From assembly GCA_017311315.1 (NCBI GenBank), contig CM029638.1:4237783-4301782 (forward strand): a stretch of DNA of 64,000 nucleotides. The letters are read 5' to 3'. The notes under the pieces were generated by a model. That model was not told the origin of the DNA. It did no database searches and worked only from the letters and a program-made list of their open reading frames with translations. Below are positions 47,653 through 60,198 of this stretch, piece by piece. Every line of letters begins with the position of its first letter. Positions within the stretch are counted from its first letter, which is position 1. Both the position numbers and the translations under genes were made by a program. Origin of the DNA: Dendrocalamus latiflorus (lineage: Eukaryota; Streptophyta; Magnoliopsida; Poales; Poaceae).

Positions 47653-50600
47653 TTAATTAATCTTGCTAGCTATATGTTCTACCTTTATAATACTTGAGAG
47701 AATTATATGCAAATTGTATTCCATACCCTCTGTTCAGATTTTATTGACAGTCACACATATTTTTTTTCCTTTACTATGTGGTAGCGTGTGAATGGTATGA
47801 AAATATTTATTTTATTATGTCTTATGAAATTCTTTAGTTTCTAACTAAAAATGAAGTGTTGATCTAATTATCTATCCATTTGCATCATTGCTACCATCAC
47901 GATGAGTGTAATGATTCAAAACTAATATTGAGTATCTTACATGAGACATTTTGCTGAAGAATTTTGAAGACATATATGACATAAATAGGCACCAATAATG
48001 GCCTGCTAAGTATAGATGTACTAAAAACCATATGTGTTTCTCGTGTGGTGGCCTAGCGTGCTAATAAAAAATGGTGAAATATATATGCATTTATAATAAC
48101 ATATTCACACATATTTAAAAACATTCTATCAATATTATTTTTTGTTATTGTTATCACTGCAAAAAAATAATTTGGTTTCATAAATTAAATGTGTAAAATA
48201 GGCAATTAATTAGAAAAGAAAGCCCAAGTAATTATATAGAAACATTAAATATGCATGGTTTAACCCATGCTACCATTCGATCAACCGATAATCAATTAAC
48301 AACCATCTTTGATCCCATATTTAAATCTCAATAGTGCATATCCAATATAAATTTTTTAGCTCCGTCAATTTAGCCGTGGACATAAAATAGTAGAAAGAAA
48401 GTGATACGGTGTACATGTGATAGGTTAAGACCTGTTTGCTCTCCTATATCGGTCACTGATTACTTAATTGATGTACACATCACTTGATTTACATAATACG
48501 TCAAGCGTCCACATCTAGATGTATATGTATATAAAAAAGATCTAAGTACGTCTAAACACTTGTTTTGTCCCCTCGCTAGAACTCATTTGTTTCATCTCCC
48601 TGGGTTTTCCCCATCGCGAACTAATCGCAACAATGCAACCAACGCTTACTTTCCTTCAATTTTCGCGACAATCATAGAAGAAACAAAATTCGAGATGTAC
48701 CTTGTTGCTCGTGAGTTCATCTCGAAGCAATTCCATTGCCTCGGTATTTGTTTACTCCACATGGTTCAAGTAGCTAGTATGCAGATAATTAAGAAAGGTA
48801 CCACAACTAGAACATCAGATATCCCCCAATATTGCATGACGAGGGTATTCGTATTGGGTGCATGGCTTTTGACTAAAAATAAATAAATAATAATAATAAT
48901 AATGAGGGTATTTGTATTGACTATGATTGATAATTTTTGATTGAAAATAAAAAGTAATGATTGAAAGAAGTGACTTTTAGAATAATGACGTGAGCACCGA
49001 AGAAAGTGGGTGAGATATGCATACGCGAGACAGCAACGCGTGACAGGAGTAAAGAAGCACTTTCAAAAAGTTAGATGTTTGTATTGCCATATGTCTTCTT
49101 CAAACAACAATCCAAAGCAGAAACAAATATGAGCGCCCATACATTGTAAACTCTACGGACGTACTCATGGTCATTATTGACGTAGACTATTAATACCGCA
49201 CGCTTAATATGCAAAATTACTCCTACATGACAATTTGGAAAACACTCCGCAGAAACGGATAACAAAGGACTTAAAGGGTAGAAATATGAATGATAGAATG
49301 GCCAGGATGTCCAATTTTCTAATCACCGAATCCACATGGGGCAATCTTATTCACTGAGTGCGAGTAGTTTCCGTGAAATATCGTCAAAGTCCTGTTCATA
49401 GTGGCTTCTGTTTAGAAAAGTCAAAAATTAATATAAACACCAGGTTTCTCAAAATGGTTTCTCCACTTCTCTTGCTATACGGATGCATTATCGATCCCAC
49501 TCCTCTCGTTCCCGTCGCACGCAGCATCTCTTCATCACATTTTGTACCACCCGCCCCCTTCTTCTGAAAGTCTTTTCTTCAGTCACTACTATTCATTTTC
49601 ATAGGACCGAAAAAGAAAATGAAGTGGTGGTGAATGGTGCTGTCCAAAATTTCCCCCTAAGTATTATTGATCCTATTCTCCAATAACAACAGAGTTGCAG
49701 AGAATATAACCCTCAACCAAAATTCCAAATCAAATAGATCAAAGAATCAAAAATCCAAATGGGATCACAGAATCAAAAAATCCAAACCAGTATAACCTAA
49801 AGGTCAGACTGCTTTAATCTGCCCGGTCCGACCGTCATGAATAGTAAATTTAGGTAAAGTGAATAGTACTTTCTGGTCAAACCGCTGCATATTGGTTACA
49901 GCACTGCTACAGTCATTTCGAGATGAATAGGAAAATTAGTGCTGCTGTGAATAAAAAACAATGTATATTTTGATCCGATGATCCAAGCCATCAAACTTTG
50001 TACACTTTTTACTCAAAGTCTCAAAAACCTATTCCATCTATGGATCATGGAAAATCTATATCAAAGTTCAAACCTTTTTCGAGATTAAAGCAAGATTGCA
50101 CAAAAAAATTAGGCAAAATATGAAAACAGTGCATACAACCTACTCGTGGGTAGAAGATGGCCAAGATGGCTTTAGATGTATTCCCATATGTCATAGTAAG
50201 CAAGAATACTGAAGAAATCAAGCCAAAAATTCTCGGATCACAAAATCACACAATGAGGCCAAATCAAGCAAAACCATTTTTCATAAACTTGCTACCAAAA
50301 TGTCTAGATGAATGGAGACTGATTTTTAGAGGCTATCTCCATTTTTATATGTCATTGATATAGCAAGATTAAGAAGAGAGAAGATAAGAGGGGGAAACCA
50401 ATCAAGACAAGTGCAAATCAATCAGTATAAGATATAGTCGTGGAGATGAATAAAGATGGATGTATTGCTATTTGAAGGTGAAGATTTTACAGACACCACA
50501 CCTTAGAGGACAAAGAACACACCACAAACACTCTTCTCTAAAACTCTAGCCCTAACACATGTGAACACTTGAGATGAAGGTTGGATGATTAACTACAAGT

Positions 50601-51900
50601 TTACATCCAACTCATTAAATATATGGGCTAGCCAGTCACATCTAACCTTTAGTATATACTATCCACTTAGCACAATAGAAAACTCGATAACCCTCACATA
50701 CGGATTTTAACTCACTCACACACGTATGCATACTTTCCAAAGTGGATAAAGTTGAATCTGCTGAGTTTTTTGCCTTGATATATCATAATCATAGCAGCTT
50801 CTCCATGGCCTAAACCTCCTTCCCAAGTACCACTTGCGCGTCGCGGTTTTCTTCTAACGACGTTTCCGGTATTTTGTCAAACTATCAAAATATCCTTCCT
50901 TGGCACGGTCATCTTCTTCAACTGTAAGCAATCGTCACACTTGTCATGTGTAGGTGCACCATTGGCTTACCACACGTTGGGAAATCTCTCTCGTTCTGGC
51001 TCCACTGGACCATGCATCACTTGGACTGATCAAACCACACGGTGCAACCCCACTGTATGAACTTTCCTTCAACATTTTTCGCCTTTCTTGTGTCATACTT
51101 AAGCTCACCACCTCACACAATATATTCGATCATTCTGAGTCTCGGCTCCTTCATGAGCGTACGCTCAATCCTCATCGTTGACCGTGGTTGACTCCAGGCA
51201 ATTCTACACATATAAAGTCAAAGAAATCATTTTTAAACACAAATTCTTCACAACTTGACCCACGTTAGCAGTAATATGTCTCATGCAATATATAAACCCT
51301 GACGTTGGTTACAAAACCTATTTCGGTGACTCAAAACCACAAAATCAAAAATCTGATTGAAACCCCCCGACCAGCCGGTCTAACCGCATGGACTCAGTGG
51401 TTATACCCATGCCAACATCTAGTCAAACCATAATTACCTTGCGGTTGAACCAACACCGCTGAGCCAAAATCTCCAAATTACACATGCATGCTAATTTTGG
51501 GCCTGTTCAGAAGCTAATATGAATATCTCAGTTTCTATAAATCGCTCCTATTAGCCACTACTATTTATTAGCCACTACAATATGCATTTTCACATATTGT
51601 AACGTATTTTGTATTTTATTATATCATAATTCTGTAAGTCGTATGGCGGTCCAAATGTTGTAGTGTCTTTCGTTGCTTCGTCTTTCTTACATAATATATT
51701 ACTATTCATTAGCCACTACTATTTATCAACCGTTTCTATCAGCCACTATTATTTATTAAACATAGTCAAAAAAATTTAGTAAAAAACGATATGAATAGAC
51801 CTCAGCCAGCTCAACCACTTTGCATGCCATCATTAGTACGCCTCAACTATGCATCGAAACATGCATCTCTGCTGCATACATGTAAGCCATTAAATAAGGC
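46620..51900. other. Intergenic DNA with repeats, no supported gene
   Basis: 46.6-47.3 kb is GC-rich and holds several short similar phrases (gctacagccactcc, gctacagtcactcg) without a gene. 47.7-49.0 kb is AT-rich. 49.7-51.5 kb contains phrases like ggtccgaccgtc and ccagccggtctaaccgc that are frequent in grass LTR-retrotransposon debris, but no LTR pair or protein was found. Open frames at 48560-48886 and elsewhere have no recognisable content. 51.5-51.79 kb repeats a tattagccactactatttat phrase several times. Confidence 0.45.
47590..47647. repeat. (AT)n microsatellite
   Basis: About 28 uninterrupted AT dinucleotides. Likely polymorphic. Confidence 0.95.
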
Positions 51901-51906
51901 CACTAA

Positions 51907-52120
51907 GGGGCTGTTTGGTTGCCTGCCTCCGCACCGCTCCTTGCATCCGTTGGGCCAAGCTGAGGAGCGAAGCTCCCTCTGCTCGTTTCCCTTGGGCCTG
52001 GCTCGGGGGTGAAAATTTGCACGCGATAGACCTGGCTCCGAGAGCCAACCAGGCAACCAAACACACGCTCCTTGCATGAGCTGATACAGACCAAGTGCAT
52101 ACAGGCAACCAAACAGCCCC
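51907..52120. mobile_element. Tourist-type MITE (PIF/Harbinger), 214 bp
   Basis: The ends ggggctgtttggttgcctg and caggcaaccaaacagcccc are perfect inverted repeats over 19 bp. TAA flanks both sides (51904-51906 and 52121-52123). This is the typical Tourist signature. Confidence 0.9.
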
Positions 52121-52379
52121 TAAAGGCACGCGTGCCATCATGCGCATGCAAAGCATCCAATTAGTAGACATTTCTCTCTCTTTTTTCTACTAATTCAACA
52201 GAGACCACATGCATGTATAACTAATTTTCTGATAAAATGCAAATATAAATTTTTACCTCTTATATTGTAACGGCTCATCATAACATAATTTAAAACTCTT
52301 TTATATGGTTTTTCAATCCTCAGTCAAAAATTATAAACCACAATCAAAATCTATCAGTAAAATTGAATACAAACGCCCC

Positions 52380-52549
52380 CAGAATTCAAACCCACAGCGA
52401 GAACGAAGTTTCCAGATGAACGTCTCTTCCTGTTTCTGTTTCTGTTCCTCGCGCCGCATCCCCACCAAAACCCCGCGGAGGTATCCCAAAATTCGGACCA
52501 ATTCTGCCAAAATGCGGCTGAAATCTTCGCATATCCGCGCAAAAATCAA
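52380..52549 (+). other. Possible first exon of an unknown transcript
   Basis: A moderately GC-rich block with an ATG at 52416 (MNVSSCFCFCSSRRIPTKTP...) runs into a consensus donor (atcaag|gtaacc). Acceptor-like sites follow near 53210 (tgtatgcag) and 53850 (cttttgcag), but no coding continuation is evident. It may be a non-coding or decayed locus. 52.6-54.6 kb otherwise has no gene. Confidence 0.25.
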
Positions 52550-54630
52550 GGTAACCATTGCGATCCCTCGAGCTGCCTCGTCAATTGGCGCGTGCGTTGC
52601 GTTGATGGATGCTTTCGCGGTGCTTTTGTGCCGAAATTAGTATCAATTGCGTCCTCGGGGTGTGATTTGATCTGCAATTTACATCGATTACCAGGATTTT
52701 TGCGAGCGTCTTCACCATAGAGTTAGATGGTTCGTGTTTTTTGAGAATTCACGCAAGTGATCGGAACAGTTAGGGGCAAGTGCAGCAGAAATTTTTGCGT
52801 GGTTTGTGCAACAAATGGAGTGGGTGTTGTTTCTTACTGGAGAAGTACCCAATGGCATAATCGTGAGATTAGCACTTATCTCGTTGGCCATTGATGTGGA
52901 TACGAGCAGTCGGAATTTCGTGAATCCTCTGTCTAGGTGAGGCTATGATGTGCCCTAGCCTGTTGGAGATGGCGATCAGTATGCATTGCTATGGCTAATG
53001 CGCTATTTTTTTTGGTTAACATTTTTCATGGGTTTGCTAGTTTGCCTGATTTCCATGTGAGGGGAGAAGAGTATTCGACTAATTTCAATTGCTCTTTATG
53101 CAATTTAGTATATTAGGACAGTTAGAAATGGTTATTCAGATTATTACTAGTGATGCATACATTTGCGATAAATTTAGGTTGTGTACTCTCAGTTGTACAT
53201 TCTGTATGCAGACATCACACTACTTTGCTAGGAAGAGAAGGATAGGTGTCACCAGACGGCTGTGGCCTGGTGGTGGTGGGTGTCCCTCAATTAGGTAACA
53301 TTTCAACTTCCCCTTTCTGCCTTTTCTTGAGCAGATTTTTGTGTGAATCTGTTAAATTGTTGCCTGATGATGAAACAGTCATATAGACGTATAGCCAACT
53401 TATCCTGCTCCTGGATGTTAGGACTATATGATTAGCATTTAATTTTCCTAGATTAATGTAGATTTTTTTAATAATAAGGGTTTGCTATCTTTTGCATATT
53501 CCTTTCCCCTTGTCCCACTTGTACCATTGCAAGAAAGTTTGATCTAAAAAGAATGCATCCCACGGTACTGTTGGTTCTCACGTATCTGCACTAATGTAGG
53601 CGCTTAACTTGATGGATCCCGACCATTGATAATGCTACATTGTCAATAATCATGGCATACCACCTGATGCTGACTTAAAGATTCTACAAATTTGCAGCTG
53701 AGAGGATGTACATTTTTTGACTGACAATATCCGTATCCAGTGTCCTTGCCACATACTTTACTTTGTCAACTTATAATTATTATGAAGTATATGGTTCTAC
53801 TATTGGGATCTTGAAAGATCCTAGACTGATATGTTTCAGCTGCTTTTGCAGTACCGGTTAAAGTATGAGATGAAATGTCAACTGTACATCCAGTGAGTAC
53901 TGACTACTTGGCTGGTTGGACCGTGAAGGTACGGCAACGTGCTATTCCTCACTAGGAAGCCTTGGCTGACACCAAAGTGAGTCAATTTACAGGTCGAGTG
54001 TATAGGCATCACTCGGATATTTTCTTTCTAATTATTATCTAAATTTATGATCTTTGGGTTAGAAATCAAAAGTCCTCTTGTTTTTAAAGGGGGGAGATTT
54101 TTTTTAAGAGGGAGGAGGTAGAATTCAAGATGAAGGGGGAAGAATTCATGGCCATTGGATTTCTAATCCAATGGTCATAAATCTGAATGATAATTAGAAA
54201 GAAAACATCTAGATAACGTCCTAAATCTGATTTCACTAACGAGATTTGCTATTCAGTGCACTGTTCACTGCACCGATAATGCACTGCCTTCCAGACCCGC
54301 GAACATTGCAGAACTAACACGGGAGAGAAACATGGATCGGAGTCTCTACTTTTGTTTGTAGCTCATGAGGCACTCTCTGCTTGATACATGCCCTTGGTCG
54401 AGTAACCAACGGCTTGAGCAGCTGAGCTCCATAGGTTCTGGGGGACGTCAGTACAGGCTTATGGTTCAAATTGGAGATCATCTAGATGGGTAGATCCGAC
54501 AAACATGGCATGACCTCTAAGTTGGTTCGTCACATATTAGCTGTCATAGTCAATGAGAAGTACAAAAATAAAGAACAAAAGGAACTCAATCCATTAATCT
54601 TGGAAATGGTTTTTGGCCATACAGCCATAC

Positions 54631-55264
54631 CAGGGCCGTCTCAACAATTTCAAGGGCCCTTGGGCAAGTAAGACGGCAAGGGCCCAACAATCTATTTTTT
54701 TAATAAAGTATATAGTACTACTAATAAGAGTTAACTTACATCATATGTTTAGTTCATAAAAGATAACGATAGTACAATAAACAAATTAAAAGAATGGTAA
54801 AATAACTATTATGATTACCTCAAATAAAAAAATAATGCTTCAGTGCTTTTTAAGAAACCTGATCGGTGATGGGTGATCCTGTCCAGCCGTCCGCCGTCCG
54901 CTCGTAGGGGCGTGGGGCCCATCCCTCGTCGCATGCGGACGAGCGGCGTCGGCATGTCATGGCTTCACGGTGTCGCGCCTCACGGAGCGGTGTCGCCGCG
55001 TCTGACGATTGGGCTGGGCGATAGGGAGGCGAAACGACCATCGGTCGGCGATCGAGAATAGCCGAATATCAAAATAGGAAGCGACGGCAAGCTAATTCCT
55101 GATTGATTGCTGGACTTGTGCTAAGTGTATGAGCCTTTAAATTTTAATTTCAATATGTCAAATACATATACTAAGTACTATATACATACATATACTCATG
55201 GGCCCCTCTGTGGCATGGGCCCCCGGTCGTCGCACTTGCTGCCCTCCCCTCTAAGACGGCCCTG
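54631..55264. mobile_element. Non-autonomous hAT element, 634 bp, perfect 8-bp duplication
   Basis: It starts cagggccgtctcaa and ends ctaagacggccctg, an inverted repeat with one or two mismatches. The 8-bp repeat agccatac flanks it exactly (54623-54630 and 55265-55272). The interior has a GC-rich middle (54.86-55.06 kb) and no transposase. Confidence 0.9.
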
Positions 55265-55561
55265 AGCCATACCACTGTGGTTTTACCCCAACAAAGGTGG
55301 TCAAGAACTGCACATCGTTTCTAATGATTGAGGAGTTCATCGGCCAACAGCTAAATACTTTTTACACCGACCAAGCAAACGTAAGTATTGGAATGATTTA
55401 TATGACAAGCAATAATGTGTACATCTGAATACCTAATCAGACATCCCTTTTCCTACAAAAACCAAAGGGATGCTGATTCTAGAATGCGGATTTTAGATTT
55501 CTCACGGCCATATTTAACAGCCTACTTGTCAAACATATACTAAGGTTCACAGAAGCTGCCA

Positions 55562-57327
55562 CTACAGCATAGGATATGTGACCCTGGGACTCGTCCTGTC
55601 TGGCGAATCTACTCGGCCTTTAGAACTGCCCTTGCCGCTTGCTGGTTCATCCTGGCATTGGTGGAGGCTCGCTCTTTGACGGCCCTCCCATGCTTCAATC
55701 TTCACCTCTTCCTTCTTGAATCTGAGCAATGAAATCTCCATTTCAGATGAGATGAACAAAACCAACATTTACAAGATTTAATTTAATCTATTTTCCTTTG
55801 CAACTCATTAGTAAAAGAAACCAACAAGAATTGTCACATATTCTGATTGAACGATACCTTGCCGTATGTTTAGAATTTTCTGCCTCCTCAAATGCTGCCG
55901 CACGAGCTGCATATTCCTTCTTCATCCGCTCCAAATCAGCAATGCTCGGTGATTCTGAGACTAGTTCTAGCTCCTCATTGCTAGCCCATGTTGCAATGTT
56001 CATCTTTCCTAGCTGTATACCTAGGGCAGCAATTTCTTTCCTTGTATTAAGCCTCATTTCATTCTCTGACAATTCATTTGTGCCACCTTTCCTGTTGAAA
56101 TACGGACCATCATCTGTGGCCTCGCTCCAAACGGCTTCAGCTAGCTTCTAGGCTTTAAAAAAGTGGCTTTTTGGTCTTTTTTGGTTTTTATTTTTACCTC
56201 TTATTTCTTTGCATTGTCCCAAAAGATACAGTGGTGTTTTCAATTTCTTTTTTATTGACTTTGAAAAGAACTAATAGCCATTACAGTGCTTTACAGCCAA
56301 AACTCTATACAAAAAACCAAAAGGCCACTTTTTTAAAGCCCTTTAGAGCAGGTTGATAGTGCATTTGCAACCAAAACTCTACACAAAAAGCCAAAAACCC
56401 ACTCTGTTGTCTTCTCCTGGTGATGCTGTTGACCGTCCTCCTACTGGAGTTGATGGTATAGAACAATTAGGGCTTCCGAGTTGGTGTCATTGATCCAAGA
56501 GGAGTTCCGGTCCTCGAAGGTTCCTGACTCGGTATTGGAGTCATTTCTGTGTCCACATCTCTCACAGACACTGACTGAACTGTAGGAGTAGCTGCATGCA
56601 ATAATTGATATCAGTTCAGAGTTTTGAAGGCATACAAGTTTTATTGTCAAATTCAGTTTACTTCCATTAAGTCATAATTACATGTTTTTCTAACTACCTT
56701 CGGGATCGTTGCAGGGCTTCATTGCAATTGATGAACAATTATCAGTTGCTTCCTGATAAGGTGACGCCAGACATCTGCATGCCTAACCAACTTTGGCTGA
56801 CGCGAAGCAAAGGAGAACCTCTCTAATATGCTTCCAGAAGCCGAGGAAGCTGGATTCAGTCTTTTCATGTTCTGCACAGGGCTGGTAAATGTGTGATGGT
56901 TTGGAATTTTGGGCATAAGGACACCCCTGGCTGCAGCAGAATTCATCTGGTGTGCACTCTGGTTCTGCGATACCCCCTTGGAGATATTCTGTTGAACAGT
57001 TGTCCTATTCATAATCCATTTCTCTGCATCGTTCCACTTGGCGGAAGTCTTTCTAGAGATATCCTGTCGTTGGATCGTGCGCTGCCTGTCTTCTCGCCTC
57101 CATGGAACTCAAAGCTACTAGTACTAGCATTGTCAAGACCACTATCACAGTCATTACTGTCCTCTTCTACAGTTCGCACTGGGTGTATCATGCTTGAGTT
57201 GCTGGGTGCAGGTTGAACCGAACTCTTCGTCATTTTCGGACCCTTGTTGATATCCACTGGCGAATCCTTTTCTAAAGCTTCAGTTTTGTTAATTGCTGAA
57301 GGGCATTTGGAGCCATGAGAGCTGTCT
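55562..57327 (-). pseudogene. Decayed remorin-family gene
   Basis: Minus-strand pieces in order: SSHGSKCPSAINKTEALEKD ... SSFEFHGGEKTGSARSNDR, AKWNDAEKWIMNRTT, ... SASGSILERFSFASRQPKLV, then after a shift ASPYQEATDNCSSIAMKPCN, SVSVRDVDTEMTPIPSQEPS, NTRKEIAALGIQLGKMNIAT, EYAARAAAFEEAENSKHTAR and KKEEVKIEAWEGRQRA. This matches long remorins, whose C-terminal coiled coil (KKEEVKI.AWE) helps membrane nanodomain binding. At least three frameshifts (near 57035, 56770 and 56475) break it, a MITE-like block lies at 56.12-56.34 kb, and the coiled coil is lost after RQRA. It is almost certainly not functional. Confidence 0.75.
56120..56345. repeat. MITE-like insertion within the remorin pseudogene
   Basis: The block begins near cgctccaaacggcttcagct and ends in ccaaaaggccacttttttaa. 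It shares words with 18.77-19.03 kb (ccaaacggtttcagcttct) and with 59.82-59.99 kb. It separates two remorin coding blocks that would be neighbours. No clean target duplication was found. Confidence 0.5.
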
Positions 57328-57752
57328 GAAAACGATAGCAGAGCAAGATGGCTATTGGATTGACTAGATCATGAAAAAAGCTAGTTATTAAACCAAACTC
57401 AGCAAACATTGAGTGCAATCGGACCTCTATAGTATGATACTTTTACGGTGATTTGTGCTCGTCATGCGCAGCTACACCATCAATATAAAATCTATTCCAT
57501 TTCTGCGGAATAGGAGCCTCATCGTTATCAGAACTGTCCTCGTCGTCCTTTTGTATAACTTCCTCTTTAGTCTAAGTTATATGGTCATCTCTCTCCATTT
57601 AACACATTATGTAATCGTTATACTCTTCTTCATGCCCTGTAGGCTCATCATACGGTGACCCATCTTCGTGTCCTGCATCTGAACGACACGAACGCGGACA
57701 CTATAAGTAAGGCCAGCTTTCTCTCGGAGGTACGGCTCTACACCAGCGAAGA

Positions 57753-57928
57753 TTCTCTGTAGACCCAGGTCCACATGGGTAACCTCGACCGCCGGCTCCG
57801 CAATGAACACTCTGATGGCTCCCGGCTGGGAATGTGGGTCTTCTCTGTAGACCCGGGTCCGCATGGGTGACCTCGACCCCCGGCTCCGCTATGAACACTC
57901 CGATGGCTCCCGGCAAGAAATGTGGGTC
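57753..57928. repeat. 88-bp tandem repeat
   Basis: Two adjacent 88-bp units (starting 57753 and 57841, each ttctctgtagaccc...) run through the phrases atgggt-aacctcgac and gatggctcccgg. A shorter partial third copy (gatggctcccggcaaggaa) follows near 57966. Both strands are open across the units, but 88 is not a multiple of three and no domain is recognised. Confidence 0.8.
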
Positions 57929-58242
57929 TTCTGTCCAAGCTTGGACGTGGAACTCAGCCGCTGCCTGATGGCTCCCGGCAAGGAATGTGGGTTTTCTTTC
58001 ATATTTTACTACTATTATGTATTTGCTGTACGAGCATTGAACAATACATACCTGAAGAACTAGGGTGGTATTTTTTTAACCAGTGAGATAGATGTCTGGA
58101 AATAGGATCTTTCACTCTGATAATACCCACCTAAACAAGCTTACACTTCACTCTGTTCATAGCCAATCATACATGGTTTATGTTAACTGTCCCAACTGCA
58201 CAATTGTTGGCACCTCAATTATATAATAATGTTTTGTTTCAG

Positions 58243-59439
58243 GTTTTGGAATTTGACACTCCTGAGAATCTTCTGAGCAATGAGGAGAGTGCTTTCTCCA
58301 AGATGGTTCAGAGTACAGGACCTACCAATGCAGAATATCTCAAGGTAATTTGCATTTGATATCATATTTATTTTGATTATCTTTCCATGTGCTGCATAGA
58401 ACAGTGTTAATAATGACTGTTGTCATTAGCTTGGGACTACTACATGGATACACGTAATCCATGATAGCCTTTTGCTCAAGTCTAGATAGTTGGCTTCCTT
58501 TCAGTGAAAACATTGATATGTATTCTGATTCATTTTTTTTATGACTGAAAAATCGAAAGTCTTGTATTTGGGGATGGTGAGGGGAGGTTGCGAAAGGAAG
58601 AAAGCAAGATGCAAGATATTCAGAGGAAGTGGGTTGCATCTAACCGATGGGCTGTTGCTGCCCAGTTTGCGCTTGCTGCTAGCGTTGCGTCATCACACAG
58701 TGCCCTTCTTGCATTGGAGGCTGCTGAGGGAAACAACATCCTCAGGAAAACAAAGGATCCAGTAATCATCCTGCAGAATGTCCTTGAAGGGAAGCACTAC
58801 ACTGAAATCGACGAATCACTCACTCAGTATCAGGTTCCACCTGATAGGTGGTGGTCATCGCTTTACAAAGTCATCGAAGGTAAAGAGTTATTGCTGCTAT
58901 GCTGTAGTTTCACTTTTCTGACAACCTTCTCACCTCTCTTTCAGTAATGCTTTGAAGTAGTATATAATGTGTGCAAAAAGTTTACCACACTGATCCTAGT
59001 ACCCATAGTCCTTTGCTAATGCTAAAAGTCCATCGAAGATAATTTTGGGTGAAGGATAAGGATATGATCCCTTGCATCTATATACAAATCCAAATCCATA
59101 GTTTTACTAAAATACCCTTTAACTGACATTACCAGGCCAGATTCTTTTCGGTATTCAGCTGTATCCCCTACTGATCTGACCTTTTGATCAAATTTGTATA
59201 TTACGTTGCTTTCAGGCCTCGCCATGGTGAGCAGATTGGGTCGCAACCGTCTACAGCAACCTGCTTATAATTTTGAAAACAACGGCTCTATTGACTGGGA
59301 CCAAAGTAATAAGTCAGCGTTACTGATCCCCGAACTCGAGTTGTGGAGTAGGTTGGAGGTGCAGTTATTTCCGGCAGGTTTTAATTTCTACGATCATGTA
59401 CATTGTACCACCAGTATATTGACGTGCGTCCATCAGTAG
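58243..59439 (+). pseudogene. C-terminal exons of an ABCC (MRP-type) transporter, cut off from the gene body
   Basis: The exon 58243-58344 encodes VLEFDTPENLLSNEESAFSK...GPTNAEYLK between a good acceptor and donor. The next (58558-58879) encodes SLVFGDGEGRLRKEESKMQD...EVP-like text ending RWWSSLYKVIEG. The last (59216-59439) starts LAMVSRLGRNRLQQPAYNFE...SIDWDQ. This is the tail that follows the second nucleotide-binding domain in plant vacuolar ABCC transporters such as OsABCC1. No Walker B, signature or membrane exon lies upstream in the window. The second exon's acceptor is lost: aaa precedes AGTCTT where an AG is needed. The last exon runs past the usual end to a later stop. Confidence 0.82.
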
Positions 59440-60190
59440 TTTCTCCGTCTAGATGCCTCTCTAAAGGTGAATAACAAGGGAGCTTTGCAACACCAGGACG
59501 ATTGTCGTACGGTCGGCCGCAAGGGTTATATTTCCTGTGCACAATGTCAATGGCAGTGTATCAGAAAGTTTGATAATCTGTGCCAATCCAAGTATTTTCT
59601 TTAAAATGACAAGTGGATTTGGATCGCCAATATCTGGTGATCATGTGGAGCTGTGCTCTGTATGTTGCTGTCCTTCTGCACCGTGCCTTGGGAGCGGTCT
59701 TTTAATCGCCTGGTGCACGCAACTTCTCCAGATCTATGGGTTGTTGTTTCGCCCTTAACGAATTATGAGGACTAACTATTTGTCAGCTCATCTCGCATTG
59801 CGACGCAAGATGTCTTTTGGTTTTCAGAAGCTAAAAACCGTCGAGAACGTGTTCATTTTTTAACATGGTTTTTTCCCTCTTTTTTTCCACTTTGCGTTAT
59901 CTGTAGGAGGTATAGTGGTGATTTTTATTCTTTTTCCTATTTTTAATTAGATATTTTCCATTTTCCTATTTTTCCCCTATTTTTTGCTTTGTAGGCAATG
60001 AAAAGTTGCAGCAAGTTTAAGTATGGACCGCTGCCCCATGAAGATTTGATGGATGTCATATTCCATGATGCTCTGTGCACGAACGAGCATATGAATGTCC
60101 TCAGTGCGAGAGGCAGCATGCATGTTCCTCCTTCAAAGACGGCTTAGACTTAGAACCCTTCAAGCCTTCAAGCTCGTCGCAGAAGCAGCG
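59440..60190. other. Intergenic DNA with a short gene-like patch
   Basis: 59.82-59.99 kb is MITE-like AT-rich sequence. From about 59999 a frame reads MKSCSKFKYGPLPHEDLMDV...NEHMNVLSARGSMHVPPSKT and then stops. It looks like a piece of protein but I cannot name it. The hAT element that follows is inserted just beyond it. Confidence 0.35.
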
Positions 60191-60198
60191 TGGCAAGC

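Noticed and set aside
48560..48886. 108-codon plus-strand frame
   Set aside because: No domain, poor codon bias, AT-rich repeat surroundings.
57475..57560. Minus-strand frame reading KDDEDSSDNDEAPIPQKWNR, possibly MULE transposase-related
   Set aside because: The fragment is too short and no other Mutator domain or terminal inverted repeat could be tied to it.
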